Shown here: positions 1-10,202 of the stretch, piece by piece
Numbering within the stretch: the stretch's first letter is position 1
Layout: every line of letters begins with the position of its first letter
Assembly: GCF_003352085.1 (NCBI RefSeq)
Contig: NZ_CP025804.1
Span: forward strand, 1,550,001-1,614,000
Direction: 5' to 3'
DNA length: 64,000 nucleotides
Source: Sulfitobacter sp. SK012
Lineage (GTDB): Bacteria; Pseudomonadota; Alphaproteobacteria; Rhodobacterales; Rhodobacteraceae
Made by a program: the position numbers and the translations under genes
Notes under the pieces: model-generated
What the model was told of the DNA's origin: nothing
Database searches by the model: none
Seen by the model: the letters and a program-made list of their open reading frames with translations, nothing else

Positions 1-726
1 CTATATTGCGGGCATGAACCTGAGAATACTATTCTGCCGCTTGATACAGTGTTGGAAAGATCGGGCTACACCGGCTCCGGCGTTCTTGTTTACGGGGGCA
101 ATGAACCCCAAAGTGAAACCCAGCTCATCTGCGGACACTTTTCGTTCGAAAAACGCGCGCACCACGTTTTGATTGATCGGTTGCCGCCATACATCCACCT
201 TAAGAACTACGGTGAGGCCGCTGGGAAATGGATGGAATCGACCTTACGCGTTATTGGTGATGAAGCCGGTGGGCAGCGGTTGGGTGGCGATTTGATTGCA
301 TTGAAAATGTCGGAAGCCATCTTCGCTCAGGCCATTCGCAGTTTTATCGAAAGCAACGATGCAACTGAATGCGGCCTCGGCGCGTTTTCCGACCTAAATT
401 TGCAACGTGCTTTAGGTGTTTTTCATAAGACACCGGACAAGGCCTGGACCGTTGAAGCGCTTGCCCAGGAGGCCGGAATGTCACGGACTGGTTTTGCAGT
501 GTTATTTCAGAAGAAGATGACAATGACACCGATGCAGTACGTTACCAACTGGCGCATAGAGATTGCCAAAAAACTCCTTACGAACCCCGCAAATACCCTG
601 ACAGACGCAGCCGAAGGCGCAGGTTATGCCTCGGATTCTGCATTTTCGCGCGTGTTCAAAAAGGAGACCGGAATGACCCCTGCTGGGTTTAGAAAAGAAA
701 GTTCCGCAAATCGTCCTGATCTTTGA
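1..726 (+). CDS. AraC-family transcriptional regulator, 5' end outside window
   Basis: The reading frame is open from base 1, so the true start lies upstream; about 241 residues are visible. The C-terminal hundred residues carry the two helix-turn-helix units of AraC/XylS regulators: the first around WTVEALAQEAGMS, the second within DAAEGAGYASDSAFSRVFKK followed by the usual TGMTPAGFR end. The N-terminal part resembles the cupin-like sensing domain of this family, including a CGHFSFE strand, but the ligand cannot be told. It would bind DNA in the cytoplasm and activate or repress a nearby gene. The next gene, a small membrane protein on the same strand 110 bases downstream, has its own ribosome binding site and is a possible target. 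No operator was identified. Confidence 0.88.
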   Translation, partial: LYCGHEPENTILPLDTVLERSGYTGSGVLVYGGNEPQSETQLICGHFSFEKRAHHVLIDRLPPYIHLKNYGEAAGKWMESTLRVIGDEAGGQRLGGDLIALKMSEAIFAQAIRSFIESNDATECGLGAFSDLNLQRALGVFHKTPDKAWTVEALAQEAGMSRTGFAVLFQKKMTMTPMQYVTNWRIEIAKKLLTNPANTLTDAAEGAGYASDSAFSRVFKKETGMTPAGFRKESSANRPDL

Positions 727-836
727 ACGATCAAGCATAATTTTGGAACGTATGCGCATAGTTTAATCTCTGGTTCTGACTACTTTCTCCTTATCGATGT
801 AAATCAGTGCATCACAAACAAGGGAAAGAAAACACC

Positions 837-1205
837 ATGTTTCCACGCTTCATAACCAAGTCTATCCATGCCTACCTCGATTATCCCGTTGCATTTGGCC
901 TGATGGCCATGCCGTTCTTTTTTGGTTTAGGAGAAGGTAACATGCTTGCATTTTGGCTGTCCGTCCTAACAGGCGTAGCAGCACTCTTGCTGACAGTCCT
1001 CACCGACCATCACTTAGGCATCTTCCGGATCTTGCCCTACGGTCTACACCTTGCCGTCGATGCTGCGGTCGGCATTGCTTTTGTGGCGGCCCCTTTGGCG
1101 TTGGGTTTTGTTGGGATCGAGTTTTGGTACTATATGGTTCTTGGCTTAACTGTACTGGCAGTTGTTGGGATGCATAAATCTGAAGACGCCGCTGTGATGG
1201 CCTAG
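837..1205 (+). CDS. Small integral membrane protein, SPW-repeat-like
   Basis: A 122-residue very hydrophobic protein with about four predicted membrane spans and short loops. The N-terminal segment (YLDYPVAFGLMAMPFFFG) and its repeated layout resemble small SPW-repeat-type membrane proteins; this is a resemblance by eye, not a firm family assignment. I chose the ATG at 837 because a purine-rich ribosome binding site (agggaaag, from 821) lies about nine bases before it; an upstream GTG at 807 lies before that site. The gene is followed directly by a strong hairpin terminator, so it is probably a single-gene unit. It may be under the AraC-type regulator just upstream. No catalytic residues were recognised. 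Confidence 0.7.
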   Translation: MFPRFITKSIHAYLDYPVAFGLMAMPFFFGLGEGNMLAFWLSVLTGVAALLLTVLTDHHLGIFRILPYGLHLAVDAAVGIAFVAAPLALGFVGIEFWYYMVLGLTVLAVVGMHKSEDAAVMA

Positions 1206-1224
1206 GCCGGAATGACGAATTGTT

Positions 1225-1257
1225 GGGGGCGCTACGATGTAGGTGCCCCCATTTTTG
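1225..1257 (+). terminator. Rho-independent terminator after the small membrane protein
   Basis: A run of five G and C (gggggc) pairs with gtgccccc across a short loop containing gat, with a few wobble or bulged pairs, and is followed by attttt. It begins 20 bases after the stop at 1205. It also shows why the next gene cannot sensibly start at the GTG at 1243, which lies inside the hairpin. Confidence 0.75.
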
Positions 1258-1272
1258 TTGGAGGGAACAAGG

Positions 1273-1857
1273 GTGATTGTTAACGATTCAGATGGTCTGC
1301 TGAAGGAAATTCGGGCCTGCGCCGAATGCAAAGGCCTGCCATTGGGGCCGCGCCCGATTGTTCAGTTTAGCACGAATTCAAAGCTGTTGATCGTTGGGCA
1401 AGCGCCGGGCAGGATAACTCATAACAAAGGCATTCCTTTTGATGATCCATCGGGAAACCGCCTAAGAGATTGGCTCGGCATTGGACGAGACGAATTCTAT
1501 GATGCTCAAAAACTTGCCATTGTGCCAATGGGGTTTTGTTTTCCCGGAACCGGAAAAGGCGGTGATCTGCCTCCCCGATCAGAGTGTGCGGCGGCGTGGC
1601 GAAATCGTATCTTAGAAACCCTAACTTCAGTAGAACTGACCTTGATAATCGGGCGGTACGCAATCGATTGGCACCAGCCAGACCAGGGCTCACGATCTGT
1701 GACTGAGGCGGTGAAAGATTGGAGGCAGTTGTGGCCGAACAAGTTAATTCTTCCACACCCAAGCCCACGCAATAACCGATGGTTAAAACAAAACCCTTGG
1801 TTTGACGAGGAAGTCATTCCTGTGCTGCGGGTAAAAGTTGGTGAGCTATTTAAGTAG
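1273..1857 (+). CDS. Uracil-DNA glycosylase superfamily protein
   Basis: A 194-residue protein of the uracil-DNA glycosylase superfamily, which excises damaged or misincorporated bases. Visible motifs are the active-site strand VGQAPGRITHNKGIPFDD, with the family's GQAPG turn, and the C-terminal LPHPSPRN loop that inserts at the lesion in related enzymes. A Cys pair near the N-terminus (CAEC) occurs in Fe-S type family 4/5 enzymes, but the other two cluster cysteines are not obvious, so a cluster is unlikely. The start is the GTG at 1273, preceded at good spacing by ggaggg (1260-1265). Exact substrate is unknown. It stands alone between a terminator and a gene-poor stretch. Confidence 0.8.
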   Translation: MIVNDSDGLLKEIRACAECKGLPLGPRPIVQFSTNSKLLIVGQAPGRITHNKGIPFDDPSGNRLRDWLGIGRDEFYDAQKLAIVPMGFCFPGTGKGGDLPPRSECAAAWRNRILETLTSVELTLIIGRYAIDWHQPDQGSRSVTEAVKDWRQLWPNKLILPHPSPRNNRWLKQNPWFDEEVIPVLRVKVGELFK

Positions 1858-2318
1858 ACCTGTCGGGAGGAAGATCAGCGAAGGCGAAGGTTAGTGCATT
1901 TGTTACGGACAATTCAGTTTGTTCTAAAACCCGCCATTGGTTCGGTTGCGGCGAATGGCAACGTTGTCTCGCATCGTCGACTACCAAATTTCATCTTTGA
2001 TTCAAATTGGAATAGAAAGATTGTCCTCGTAGTTCGCGAACAAGCCTGTGGCAATTGTAAGGTTGTTTTGAGAGCTAGCGTCCGCAAAAACAGGCATCGC
2101 ATTCCCTTGCCTATGCTTGCCCCGCGCACCACGCGTCCGACTTATTGCCCAAACACGCACTGCAGAGTTTTTGCATAAAAAGCCTGAGCACTTGGAAAGG
2201 GAGGTGCACCGAGGTGCAGCACGCGCGCTTTGCATAGGGTTGGGTTAGCTTTTCGTGCCCCCGCTAAACAACGCCGGGGCGTTGTTGGCAAATCTCTTGT
2301 TATGTTGCTCACGCCAAA
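1858..2318. other. Gene-poor stretch
   Basis: No convincing gene was found in these 461 bases. Short open frames exist on both strands, but they lack a ribosome binding site and recognisable protein features. The stretch lies next to a transposase remnant, so it may be leftover insertion or deletion debris. No clear terminator or repeat was seen. Confidence 0.5.
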
Positions 2319-2747
2319 TCACCTAACGATCTTGGCCAGCTTGGGCGAAGCGATTTTTACCATTGAGATAAAGTTAACCAAGCCGATGCGATAATAGATC
2401 TTACGGAAAAGCCGCCCAATGTCCGGTTGAGATCGCGCCCCATTGCGTCGTACCTCGCGGCGGATCGTTGAAGGCGCACGTCGCAACTGACGCGCAATTG
2501 CCCGGAGAGATTGCTTGGTGCTGAGCCCACGAGATATCTCTTCACGCTCAGCAAGGCTCAATGCAGAACGACCGCGTCTGCGATCAGGTGGACGTATTCC
2601 GCCCGTTGGTGAAATCACGGAAAATACCGACGATGAGTGGCGATCAAAAACGCGCCCAATCGACCTCATCGACTCGCCACGCTGCCATCGATCCCAGATA
2701 TCGGCACGCTGTTCGGCTGAATAATAGATCCTGCGACGATACTTCAT
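2319..2747 (-). pseudogene. IS30-family transposase, N-terminal remnant
   Basis: The first about 105 residues match the DNA-binding N-terminus of IS30-family transposases: IWDRWQRGES, then TGGIRPPDRRR, LAEREEISRGLS and the second helix-turn-helix APSTIRREVRRNGA. After RNGA the similarity stops and about 35 unrelated residues run to a stop at 2319. The DDE catalytic domain (over 200 residues) is missing, so the gene cannot encode an active transposase. The start ATG (complement of 2745-2747) keeps a normal N-terminus, so the element was cut inside the coding region. Terminal inverted repeats could not be paired, because only one end of the element remains. Confidence 0.75.
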
Positions 2748-2900
2748 TCAAAACACTCCATCTCTTCCTAAAGATTAAAGTGTTACGTCGATCAGTTGAG
2801 GCAACCGCCTATAGCGGACTTCCATGCATCAGACATGAAAGTCTGCTTCTGGGCTGGGACACTGCTTATGGATCGGTCTCTGTGTATTGCGTGGAGCAGT

Positions 2901-3833
2901 CTACTCAAACGTTTTTCGCAGGAGAACGAGGTTATCGAGCTCGAGATTCGAAGACCAGATAAAATCCGCGTCCGCGCCGGGTGTGTCAAATAGGTCTTCG
3001 AAATTTGTGAAGGCCTTTTTGTTCTTCACGCCAACAGTGTCGTTGCTGAACGTAGATGCCGCGGGCCAGACACTGTCGTCAAACAAGGGCACCATCCAGT
3101 CCGACGGAACGGCCCAGTGTGCCGCTGAGTATCCTGTTGCATCATCTACACCCTCCTCGCTGCACGCGGAGCGACCGTCCACAACAAGGCAGCTGCGATC
3201 ATTAAGAGGGGATGTGTAGAACGTCTGCGCACGCCAAGTGTCATTCGTAATTGCAACCGTCTCGCCATTCGCATCCTGAATATGAGCGACCAACCCGCCA
3301 TCACCAGGGTGAAAAGCTTTGCCGCGGTTGTCTTCAGAACCAAGTCCAAGGTTTTCTTCCCAGTCGACCATCATGACGGCCAGAGTTACGGGACGGTCTG
3401 CGGTGAAGCGAACGAGATTTGAATTGAATTTGGTGAATGGGACCTCATCAACCGCAATCAATGCGCCGTTCACGTAAAGCTCAAAGTAGTTATCGGCAAA
3501 AATGTATGCCGTGAACGTCTCGCTGCCACCTGCGTCCATCAAGGGAACAGAGTTGAGGTCGATATCTGCCGAGGACCCCAATTGGTCGCCTCCGCATTCG
3601 TTGAAGAGGTCAGCGGCAAAGGGAACAGTTCCGTAGTTCGTCGCTGCGGGGACGGTCCAAACAGTACCATCGTCAGAGGCAATTTCACCCACTGCACTTG
3701 GGCGGGTTCGTGGCCCGCAGTCAAACAGTCCAGAATTGATTTCCGTAGCAAGGCCTGTCGTGATCGTTGCCTCTTGAGCGACTGCTCCGATAGGCGCCGC
3801 AGCGAGAAAGATACTTGCAAATGTGTATTTCAT
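2901..3833 (-). CDS. Secreted protein of unknown function with jelly-roll-like features
   Basis: A 310-residue protein with a clear Sec signal peptide: MK start, hydrophobic core, and a probable cleavage after AVA at about residue 19, so it should be periplasmic or secreted. The mature part is rich in Asp, Asn and aromatic residues. The central region (FTAYIFADNYFELYVNGALI) looks like the beta-sandwich modules that bind sugars or act as PA14/galactose-binding-type domains. There are four or more cysteines, two of them near CLVVDGRSAC, which could form disulfides outside the cytoplasm. A good ribosome binding site (aaggagct) precedes the ATG. I do not recognise a named family. It is a single gene, divergent from the chemoreceptor. 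Confidence 0.75.
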   Translation of the reverse strand: MKYTFASIFLAAAPIGAVAQEATITTGLATEINSGLFDCGPRTRPSAVGEIASDDGTVWTVPAATNYGTVPFAADLFNECGGDQLGSSADIDLNSVPLMDAGGSETFTAYIFADNYFELYVNGALIAVDEVPFTKFNSNLVRFTADRPVTLAVMMVDWEENLGLGSEDNRGKAFHPGDGGLVAHIQDANGETVAITNDTWRAQTFYTSPLNDRSCLVVDGRSACSEEGVDDATGYSAAHWAVPSDWMVPLFDDSVWPAASTFSNDTVGVKNKKAFTNFEDLFDTPGADADFIWSSNLELDNLVLLRKTFE

Positions 3834-4292
3834 GGTTGCGTAGCTCCTTGGCCTTTCGGCATCTGCAGTACGCTATCCACTCATGCCACTGAGATCGTGT
3901 GAACCACGTGCTGCGACACTGAACTTAAAGCGGTTGAACTGCAACAACGGCCATTCGTGCGCCACGCAGAATCGGTCATTATGGGCTCGGAGCTGACATT
4001 CGCTTTGAATCGAAAAGCTTGATGAAATAGTTCAGTATGTATGACGTATTAGAGCTGTTGTGGAACTTGATCATCTAACTGCCTCCTTAAGGATTTGGGG
4101 TGCACAAGGTTTGCATATATCGCACCCAAAACGCTGTTCCGCTCCATTGAAGTACTTTTTGCACATTGAATCCCTGCTGTCCTTACCACCTTAATTCACG
4201 CCGTTAAGGCAGGTGTAAGATATCCGCGTCTATCTTAAGGCCAGTCAGCCCCGCGACTTGGTGGGGTGGCCTGTTGAATTTAGGGGACATCA
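3834..4292. promoter_or_regulatory. Divergent intergenic region between secreted protein and chemoreceptor
   Basis: These 459 bases must hold the promoters of both flanking genes. They contain an inverted repeat, CCTTAA (4189-4194) and TTAAGG (4204-4209) with nine bases between, about 85 bases before the chemoreceptor start. It resembles a CtrA-type half-site pair but with spacing nine instead of seven. No open frame is convincing. Confidence 0.35.
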
Positions 4293-6869
4293 ATGCCGGA
4301 AACGACCTCCTACAGGGAACGGGAAAACCCGTTAAATACGCTGTTCTTCAGGTGCACATTTGTGATCGCACTCTGTGTGGTTATGGTCGTAGCTACCATT
4401 GAATTTCTCGGGAGAAGCGACCGTACGCTGATGGTAAAGCATCAGATGAACGAGCATGTACGGGAGATCAATCGCCTCGCTGCGCTCCAGATGGGTGTCT
4501 CGACTAAGTTCATGAACGTGGATGACATCGAACAGATATTGAATGGCGTGCTTGCATCGGCTGGGAGGGACGCTCTGGGCGGTCTAGTGATGACGTCGCA
4601 GGGGACTGTAGCCTTTTCAAGCGGCGGAGACCTGTTTGACGAACAGGCTGCCGTGGCTCTGGGTATTGACGCGATTAAGACATTGAACGCGGATCACGGC
4701 ACGGGTGGTGGACTAATCGCCGCCCCGATATTTTTTGGAGATCGCGGCGAAGTAGTTGGTGCGATCGTGACAGGCTGGACAGCCAAATACCAGCTGCAAG
4801 GTTTTTATGATAGCCAAGTAGATAACCTGAAAACCGGCTTTTGGGTGCTCTTGGCGGGGCTTTTCCTAGGAGGGTTTTACCTACGAAATTCTATGTCGCT
4901 CCCATTGGTTCGGCTCGAAGCTGTGATGGCAGACGTTGCGAATGCGCAATACGATACCGTAATTCCTTATATTGCCCGGCGTGATGAAATCGGCAAGATA
5001 GCGGTCCGTCTTGATGCTTTTCGAAACACGTTGGCACTTGCAAAAGTGGCTGAGCGAGAAAGCGCGTTCAAAGGGGCGGCATTCAGCGGCTCATCTGCAG
5101 CGATGATGATGATGGATGAAACCAGCCGTGTTATTTTTGCAAACCCAACTTGTGTGTCTTGGCTTCGTTCAGTCCGCGTTGGGTTAAAGCAAAGTTGGAA
5201 GACGCTTGATCCTGATAATCCGGTGGGGGCGGATCTTCGTGAAATGGTTGATTTGGCTGATTTGATTCAGAGGATCAAGAATGAAGGCATCTCGATATTG
5301 CCAGCCAGTGTCATGGTTCAGCTGGATGACAATGTCGCCGAAATCACCATGAGTGCGGCGGTCGATGGTGATGGGCGTATGATTGGGACAGTTCTGGAGT
5401 GGGCAGACCGGACCGAGGCGCAGCGAAATGTTGCCTTGATCAGCGGGATTGATTCCAGTCAGATACGATTGGAGTTCGACGGCAGGAACCGTTTGCGTGA
5501 GGCGAATGACCTTGTACTTAACCTTGTTGGTTTAAGCCATGACCGGGCACTTACGCTAAATTTTTGTGATGTTTTTGACAAAGACCTTGCCGAGCAAGGG
5601 CCGGACTCTGACCTAAAGGCTCGTGTGTTTAGCGGGAAACCTGCTCATGGGAGGTTTCAACTTAGACCAACTCAGCAGGGCACCACTTATATTCTTGAAG
5701 GCTGTTTTACGCCAGTAATCGGGGCAGACGGTCAGGTCGAAAGTTGCCTGTTTCTGGGAACTGACGTAAGCGACGCCGACAATGCAATGCGCTTAGCGGA
5801 GGCTGAGCGTCGGCGGATTTCAGTAGAGCAGCAGTACGTCGTGGAAGCGCTTGGAGTGGCGTTGACGCGCTTGGCTGGGGGCGACCTGAGCAGTGATATT
5901 CTTGAAGATTTTCCACCAGAGTATGACAAGCTGCGCGCTGATTTTAACGCGGCGGTCACAGCACTGCGAAACGCGGTTGGTGTGGTCATTCAAAATGCAG
6001 ATTCGATCCGCAATGAGACCGGAGAGATTTCCGGTGCGGCGGATGATTTGTCTCGTCGCACTGAAAAACAAGCTGCAACATTGGAAGAAACTGCGGCAGC
6101 ACTGGATGAATTGACAGCGTCAGTTCGATCAGCCGCCGAGGGTGCCGATGACGCGAGTAAAATGTCTGCTGAAGCCCAAACCAACGCGGAGCAAGGTGGT
6201 ACAGTTGCGCGTGAAGCGATTGTCGCGATGGACGGAATCAAGACATCGTCGCAGGAAATTTCAAAGATCACCAACGTGATTGATGACATCGCGTTTCAAA
6301 CAAACCTGCTTGCGCTTAATGCGGGTGTTGAGGCCGCTCGCGCAGGCGAAGCAGGGCGCGGTTTTGCTGTTGTGGCCACCGAAGTTCGCGCCTTGGCGCA
6401 ACGATCCTCGGAAGCTGCCCGTGAGATCAATGTTTTGATCTCGTCAAGCAGCGAACAGGTGCGTGATGGTGTCGAATTGGTCGACAGTACAGGCGCTGCG
6501 CTGGCATCAATTGTGTTGGCCATATCTGAGATTTCCAAACGCGTATCGGGCATTGCAATCTCGACCCGCGAGCAGTCAAGTGGGTTGGTCGAAATAAACA
6601 CCGCTGTGAATGAGTTGGACCATGTGACCCAAGAAAACGCTGCTATGTTCGAGCAGACAACGGCCGCGAGCTATACCCTGACCGCAGAAGCGGATGCCCT
6701 CGCTGCGGCGGTTGCTCAATTCCGCATGATCGACCCACCAGCGAAAGAAAACGCCATATCGGAAAGGCCGGTTCGTGATGTCGTGAGGCCCGCGCCCATA
6801 GTTGCAGGTACCCTTGCGCTTTGCAGAGAAGATGACCAGGTTGCAGAAGCTGGTTGGGAAGAGTTTTGA
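4293..6869 (+). CDS. Methyl-accepting chemotaxis protein with PAS region and C-terminal GWEEF
   Basis: An 858-residue chemoreceptor. A membrane span (about residues 19-41) is followed by a roughly 140-residue periplasmic sensor, a second span ([17 protein letters not shown], about 180-197) and a HAMP segment. Two PAS-like regions follow (about 255-370 and 385-490), then a second HAMP-like stretch and the long signalling coiled coil. The signalling tip is plainly visible: [20 protein letters not shown] and [18 protein letters not shown]. The last five residues are GWEEF, a tether of the type that recruits CheR methyltransferase. The ATG follows an aggggac site. No che genes are in the window, so it is an orphan receptor. 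The ligand is unknown. Confidence 0.92.
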   Translation: MPETTSYRERENPLNTLFFRCTFVIALCVVMVVATIEFLGRSDRTLMVKHQMNEHVREINRLAALQMGVSTKFMNVDDIEQILNGVLASAGRDALGGLVMTSQGTVAFSSGGDLFDEQAAVALGIDAIKTLNADHGTGGGLIAAPIFFGDRGEVVGAIVTGWTAKYQLQGFYDSQVDNLKTGFWVLLAGLFLGGFYLRNSMSLPLVRLEAVMADVANAQYDTVIPYIARRDEIGKIAVRLDAFRNTLALAKVAERESAFKGAAFSGSSAAMMMMDETSRVIFANPTCVSWLRSVRVGLKQSWKTLDPDNPVGADLREMVDLADLIQRIKNEGISILPASVMVQLDDNVAEITMSAAVDGDGRMIGTVLEWADRTEAQRNVALISGIDSSQIRLEFDGRNRLREANDLVLNLVGLSHDRALTLNFCDVFDKDLAEQGPDSDLKARVFSGKPAHGRFQLRPTQQGTTYILEGCFTPVIGADGQVESCLFLGTDVSDADNAMRLAEAERRRISVEQQYVVEALGVALTRLAGGDLSSDILEDFPPEYDKLRADFNAAVTALRNAVGVVIQNADSIRNETGEISGAADDLSRRTEKQAATLEETAAALDELTASVRSAAEGADDASKMSAEAQTNAEQGGTVAREAIVAMDGIKTSSQEISKITNVIDDIAFQTNLLALNAGVEAARAGEAGRGFAVVATEVRALAQRSSEAAREINVLISSSSEQVRDGVELVDSTGAALASIVLAISEISKRVSGIAISTREQSSGLVEINTAVNELDHVTQENAAMFEQTTAASYTLTAEADALAAAVAQFRMIDPPAKENAISERPVRDVVRPAPIVAGTLALCREDDQVAEAGWEEF

Positions 6870-7009
6870 TTGCGCGCGTAGTTATCGCCAGCGGAGTCAA
6901 AGCCGAAGTCTCTCTAAGTGATGCACTACCTGAATTGCTGTGAGTGAGCTGGATTGCACAGAAAAGAAATGTGAAGTCCCGAGCACTGAAGGATGCACCT
7001 CAAAGTATT

Positions 7010-7040
7010 TAGAAAACCGCGGCGTTGCTATGGCCGCGGG
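7010..7040 (-). terminator. Rho-independent terminator of metG
   Basis: On the minus strand, a perfect seven-base stem (CCGCGGC with GCCGCGG, 7017-7039 on the plus strand) is followed by TTTTCTAAAT, starting about ten bases after the metG stop at 7049. Confidence 0.75.
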
Positions 7041-7048
7041 CTCCTCAC

Positions 7049-8758
7049 TCAGTCGCGTTGCCCGGCAAATCGTGTCTCCCAATCCGCACGTTCTTCGTCT
7101 GTTATTTTTGCAAACAGGACTTCGGGCACGTCAAAGCTTTGACCTGCTTGCATCTGCGCTAGCGCGGCCGGAACATTGCTGGGAAAACCTGTGTCCTCTA
7201 GATGCACAGCTTCCAACATCTTGGCCGCAGCACCGGGGATAAAGGGTGAAGCAAGTGTCGCGTAAAATGGGATCAGGTTGAGCGCGATCCGGACTTGTGC
7301 CGCCGCCTTTTCAGGGTCTGTTTTGAAGGTCGTCCAAGGGGCCTCAGCCTGAAGATATTCATTTCCCGCAGCCCAGATCGCACGCAATTCCGCGGCGGAT
7401 TTGCGCACCTCCATTGCTTCCATAAGCGCGCTATACCGGGCAACCCGATCCGTCAAATCGACGATCAGCGCCTCCTCAGCTGGCCCATAGGTGCCAGCTT
7501 CGGGTACCACTTCACCGAATTTGGAGCGGCAAAACTTGGTAATGCGGCTCACAAAGTTACCGAGAACATCAGCCAAATCTTTGTTCACAGAAGCCTGGAA
7601 ATTCTCCCAGGTAAATTCCGAATCTGAACTTTCCGGCGCGTGGCTCAACAACCACCAACGCCAATAGTCAGCCGGCAAAATCTCCAGGGCTTGATCCATA
7701 AAGATACCGCGCCCCTGAGACGTACTGAACTGGCCGCCATCATAATTGAGATAGTTGAACGACTTGAGATGATCGACCATTTTCCAAGGCTCGCCAGAAC
7801 CAAGGATCGTCGCTGGAAAGCTCAGCGTATGAAATGGTACGTTATCTTTGCCCATAAATTGGGTGTAGTGCACGTCTTCCGCACCTTTATCGGTACGCCA
7901 CCAGCGTTCCCAATCGCCACCCGTGGCCTCGGCCCATTCACCAGCACAGGCGATGTATTCGATAGGCGCGTCGAACCAGACATAGAAAACCTTGCCTTCC
8001 ATGCCCGGCCAATCGGCGTCGCCACGTCGCACCGGGATGCCCCAGTCAAGATCGCGGGTGATCCCTCGATCCTTGAGGCCTTCGCCGTCATGCAGCCATT
8101 TCTTGGCGATCGAGGTGGTGAGCACGGGCCAATCAGTCTTGCTGTCGATCCATGCATCCAGATCGTCTTTCAGATTGGATTGGCACAGATAGAGGTGCTT
8201 TGTCTCGCGTACTTCCAAATCAGTCGAGCCTGAAATTGCGCTACGTGGGTCAATCAGGTCGGTGGGGTCTAACTGTTTGGTGCAATTTTCGCATTGATCC
8301 CCGCGCGCTCGATCGTAGTTGCAGTTGGGGCAGGTACCTTCAATATAGCGGTCAGGTAGAAACCGGCCATCGGCGTTCGAATAGACTTGGGATTCGCTCA
8401 CTTCGCGGATCAGGCCATTGTCGGCCAGCTTGCCTGCGAAGTGTTGGGTCAACTTGTGATTTTGCGGGCTGGATGAGCGGCCGAAATGGTCAAACGACAT
8501 GGCAAAGCCACGCGCGATTTCAGCCTGTATTGCATGCATCTCGGCGCAATATTCTGCAACGGGTTTACCCGCTTTTTTTGCGGCCAACTCAGCTGGGGTG
8601 CCGTGCTCATCGGTGGCACACAGAAATAGCACTTCGTTGCCTTTGCTGCGTTGGAAACGGGCATAAAGATCAGCGGGCAGCTGGCTGCCGACAAGATTGC
8701 CCAGGTGCTTGATCCCGTTGATATAGGGAATGGCCGAGGTGATGAGATGACGGGTCAT
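7049..8758 (-). CDS. metG: Methionine-tRNA ligase
   Basis: Charges tRNA-Met with methionine in the cytoplasm. The protein has 569 residues. The class I signature HIGH appears as HLGN (residue about 18, after YINGIK), the zinc knuckle is [17 protein letters not shown] (two CxxC pairs), and the KMSKS loop appears as FSTSQGRG. These variants are characteristic of the longer MetG subtype. The anticodon-binding helical domain occupies the C-terminal third; there is no C-terminal tRNA-binding (EMAP-like) extension. A strong terminator follows the stop. The next gene on this strand upstream, an MFS transporter, ends 65 bases before the start, so the two may be cotranscribed, although their functions are unrelated. 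Confidence 0.96.
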   Translation of the reverse strand: MTRHLITSAIPYINGIKHLGNLVGSQLPADLYARFQRSKGNEVLFLCATDEHGTPAELAAKKAGKPVAEYCAEMHAIQAEIARGFAMSFDHFGRSSSPQNHKLTQHFAGKLADNGLIREVSESQVYSNADGRFLPDRYIEGTCPNCNYDRARGDQCENCTKQLDPTDLIDPRSAISGSTDLEVRETKHLYLCQSNLKDDLDAWIDSKTDWPVLTTSIAKKWLHDGEGLKDRGITRDLDWGIPVRRGDADWPGMEGKVFYVWFDAPIEYIACAGEWAEATGGDWERWWRTDKGAEDVHYTQFMGKDNVPFHTLSFPATILGSGEPWKMVDHLKSFNYLNYDGGQFSTSQGRGIFMDQALEILPADYWRWWLLSHAPESSDSEFTWENFQASVNKDLADVLGNFVSRITKFCRSKFGEVVPEAGTYGPAEEALIVDLTDRVARYSALMEAMEVRKSAAELRAIWAAGNEYLQAEAPWTTFKTDPEKAAAQVRIALNLIPFYATLASPFIPGAAAKMLEAVHLEDTGFPSNVPAALAQMQAGQSFDVPEVLFAKITDEERADWETRFAGQRD

Positions 8759-8823
8759 GGGATGCGCCTTTGGTCCTGCATTTTGAATGGCTTTAGCAGG
8801 CCCCGCGCGCGCGTGCCAGAGTG

Positions 8824-10059
8824 TCAGTCACCATTGTTCTTTTGATCGCGCCCGCGCCCGGTAAGCCGCCCGATGGTGAAACTGGTGCGCAGGGCGTTCA
8901 CATAGTTGGTTCGCTTTGCGACGGTAGGGCGCGCGCGCATGCGGCTCAAACCAAAGATCACCAATACCCCGTGCCCTGCCGAGATCATCATAAAGAGTGC
9001 GCTGGGCCCATAGTTTTCAATCAGCAACGAAGCGGTATATGGGGCGGCAATTGCACCTAGCGCGAAATAGAACATCAGGGCGGCAGAGAGCTCTACCCGT
9101 TCGTCGCTGGTCGCAAAATCATGGGCATGTGCGCAGGCGACCGAGTAAATCGGAAAGGTGGTGAGTCCAAACAAGCCAGCTGACAAAAAGATTCCGACAG
9201 TGCCAAAACCAGCGGCCCCGATGGTCACGCCGCAACTCAGCATTGATGCCGCCGAAAGCCAGATCAACACCACGCGTCGGTCGTATTTATCTGCGAGCCA
9301 ACCGATGGGCAGTTGCGCCACGGCGCCACCTAATACGAAGGCCGACAGAAACCACGCGATTTGACCAGCGCTTAGGCCTACTTCTTGGCCATAGATTGGC
9401 CCGGCCATTCGGAAAGACGCGCTGGAAAGGGCCGCGACCACAACCGCGGCAGCTGCGAGAGGGGAGCGCTTAATTGGCAAGCTTGGGCGCAGGCGGGGAG
9501 CGCTGGGTGTCTCGGGTTGTGAGGTTTTTGTCAAAGTGATCGGTAAGAGCGCGGCGCAGCAGACAATGGCCAGAAGGTTGTAAGAAACGTAACTTGCTGG
9601 AGCTAGGACACCGATGATCATTTGCGCGGCCAGCGATCCGGTCATATCGACCACGCGGTAGACGCCCATGGCTCGGCCGCGCGTTTCATTGGTGACTTTG
9701 GCTTGCAGCCAAGCTTCAACAACTGTGTAGCAGCCTGCGACGCATAGCCCCGAGGCCACTCGCATCAACGCCCATGCGATGGGATCTACGATCAACATAT
9801 GCGCCATCAATCCGATTGCTCCGGTCGCCGTGAAAGCAGCAAATGCACGGCTGTGACCGACGCTGCCCATGAGCCGCGGAGCCCACCAGCAGCCGATGAA
9901 GAAGCCGAAGAAATGTGCGGAACCCAACGCGCCGAGTTGTTGGTTCGAAAATCCCAGTTCGGTCCCTGAAAGGACATCCAAAGGGCCAACGCCGCCCGAA
10001 GAAAGTTGGAGCAGGATGACGGATAGAAAAAGGGCGGCAAAGGAGATCATGATGCGCAT
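8824..10059 (-). CDS. MFS transporter
   Basis: A 411-residue inner-membrane carrier with the twelve hydrophobic spans typical of the major facilitator superfamily. The loop between spans 2 and 3 ([16 protein letters not shown]) fits the family's conserved loop, and a repeat of that motif ([17 protein letters not shown]) starts the second half. A charged stretch ([10 protein letters not shown]) forms the central cytoplasmic loop. It resembles the YcaD/YfkF-type DHA1-like carriers often found beside metG in these bacteria; this is a resemblance by eye, and the substrate is unknown. The start at the ATG complement of 10057-10059 gives a normal first span; the divergent aldo/keto reductase begins 143 bases away. 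Confidence 0.85.
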   Translation of the reverse strand: MRIMISFAALFLSVILLQLSSGGVGPLDVLSGTELGFSNQQLGALGSAHFFGFFIGCWWAPRLMGSVGHSRAFAAFTATGAIGLMAHMLIVDPIAWALMRVASGLCVAGCYTVVEAWLQAKVTNETRGRAMGVYRVVDMTGSLAAQMIIGVLAPASYVSYNLLAIVCCAALLPITLTKTSQPETPSAPRLRPSLPIKRSPLAAAAVVVAALSSASFRMAGPIYGQEVGLSAGQIAWFLSAFVLGGAVAQLPIGWLADKYDRRVVLIWLSAASMLSCGVTIGAAGFGTVGIFLSAGLFGLTTFPIYSVACAHAHDFATSDERVELSAALMFYFALGAIAAPYTASLLIENYGPSALFMMISAGHGVLVIFGLSRMRARPTVAKRTNYVNALRTSFTIGRLTGRGRDQKNNGD

Positions 10060-10202
10060 GTCTTCAACGCTACCTTTGTTGCTGGCGAAGGCCCATTGCC
10101 AATTGCGACATCGTTTGGCTTTTTCGCGCTTTCAGGTGCTTGCGGCGGCGTCTGATCTGGCTAGGGTGGCCCAAGATAGCTGTGCCCATTGGAGATGTTG
10201 CG

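Noticed and set aside
1894..2178. 94-codon plus-strand frame
   Set aside because: No ribosome binding site, no motif, and the opposite strand is equally open; next to a transposase remnant.
4189..4209. TTAA pair resembling a CtrA site before the chemoreceptor
   Set aside because: The spacing is nine bases rather than seven, so it is kept only as an inverted repeat.
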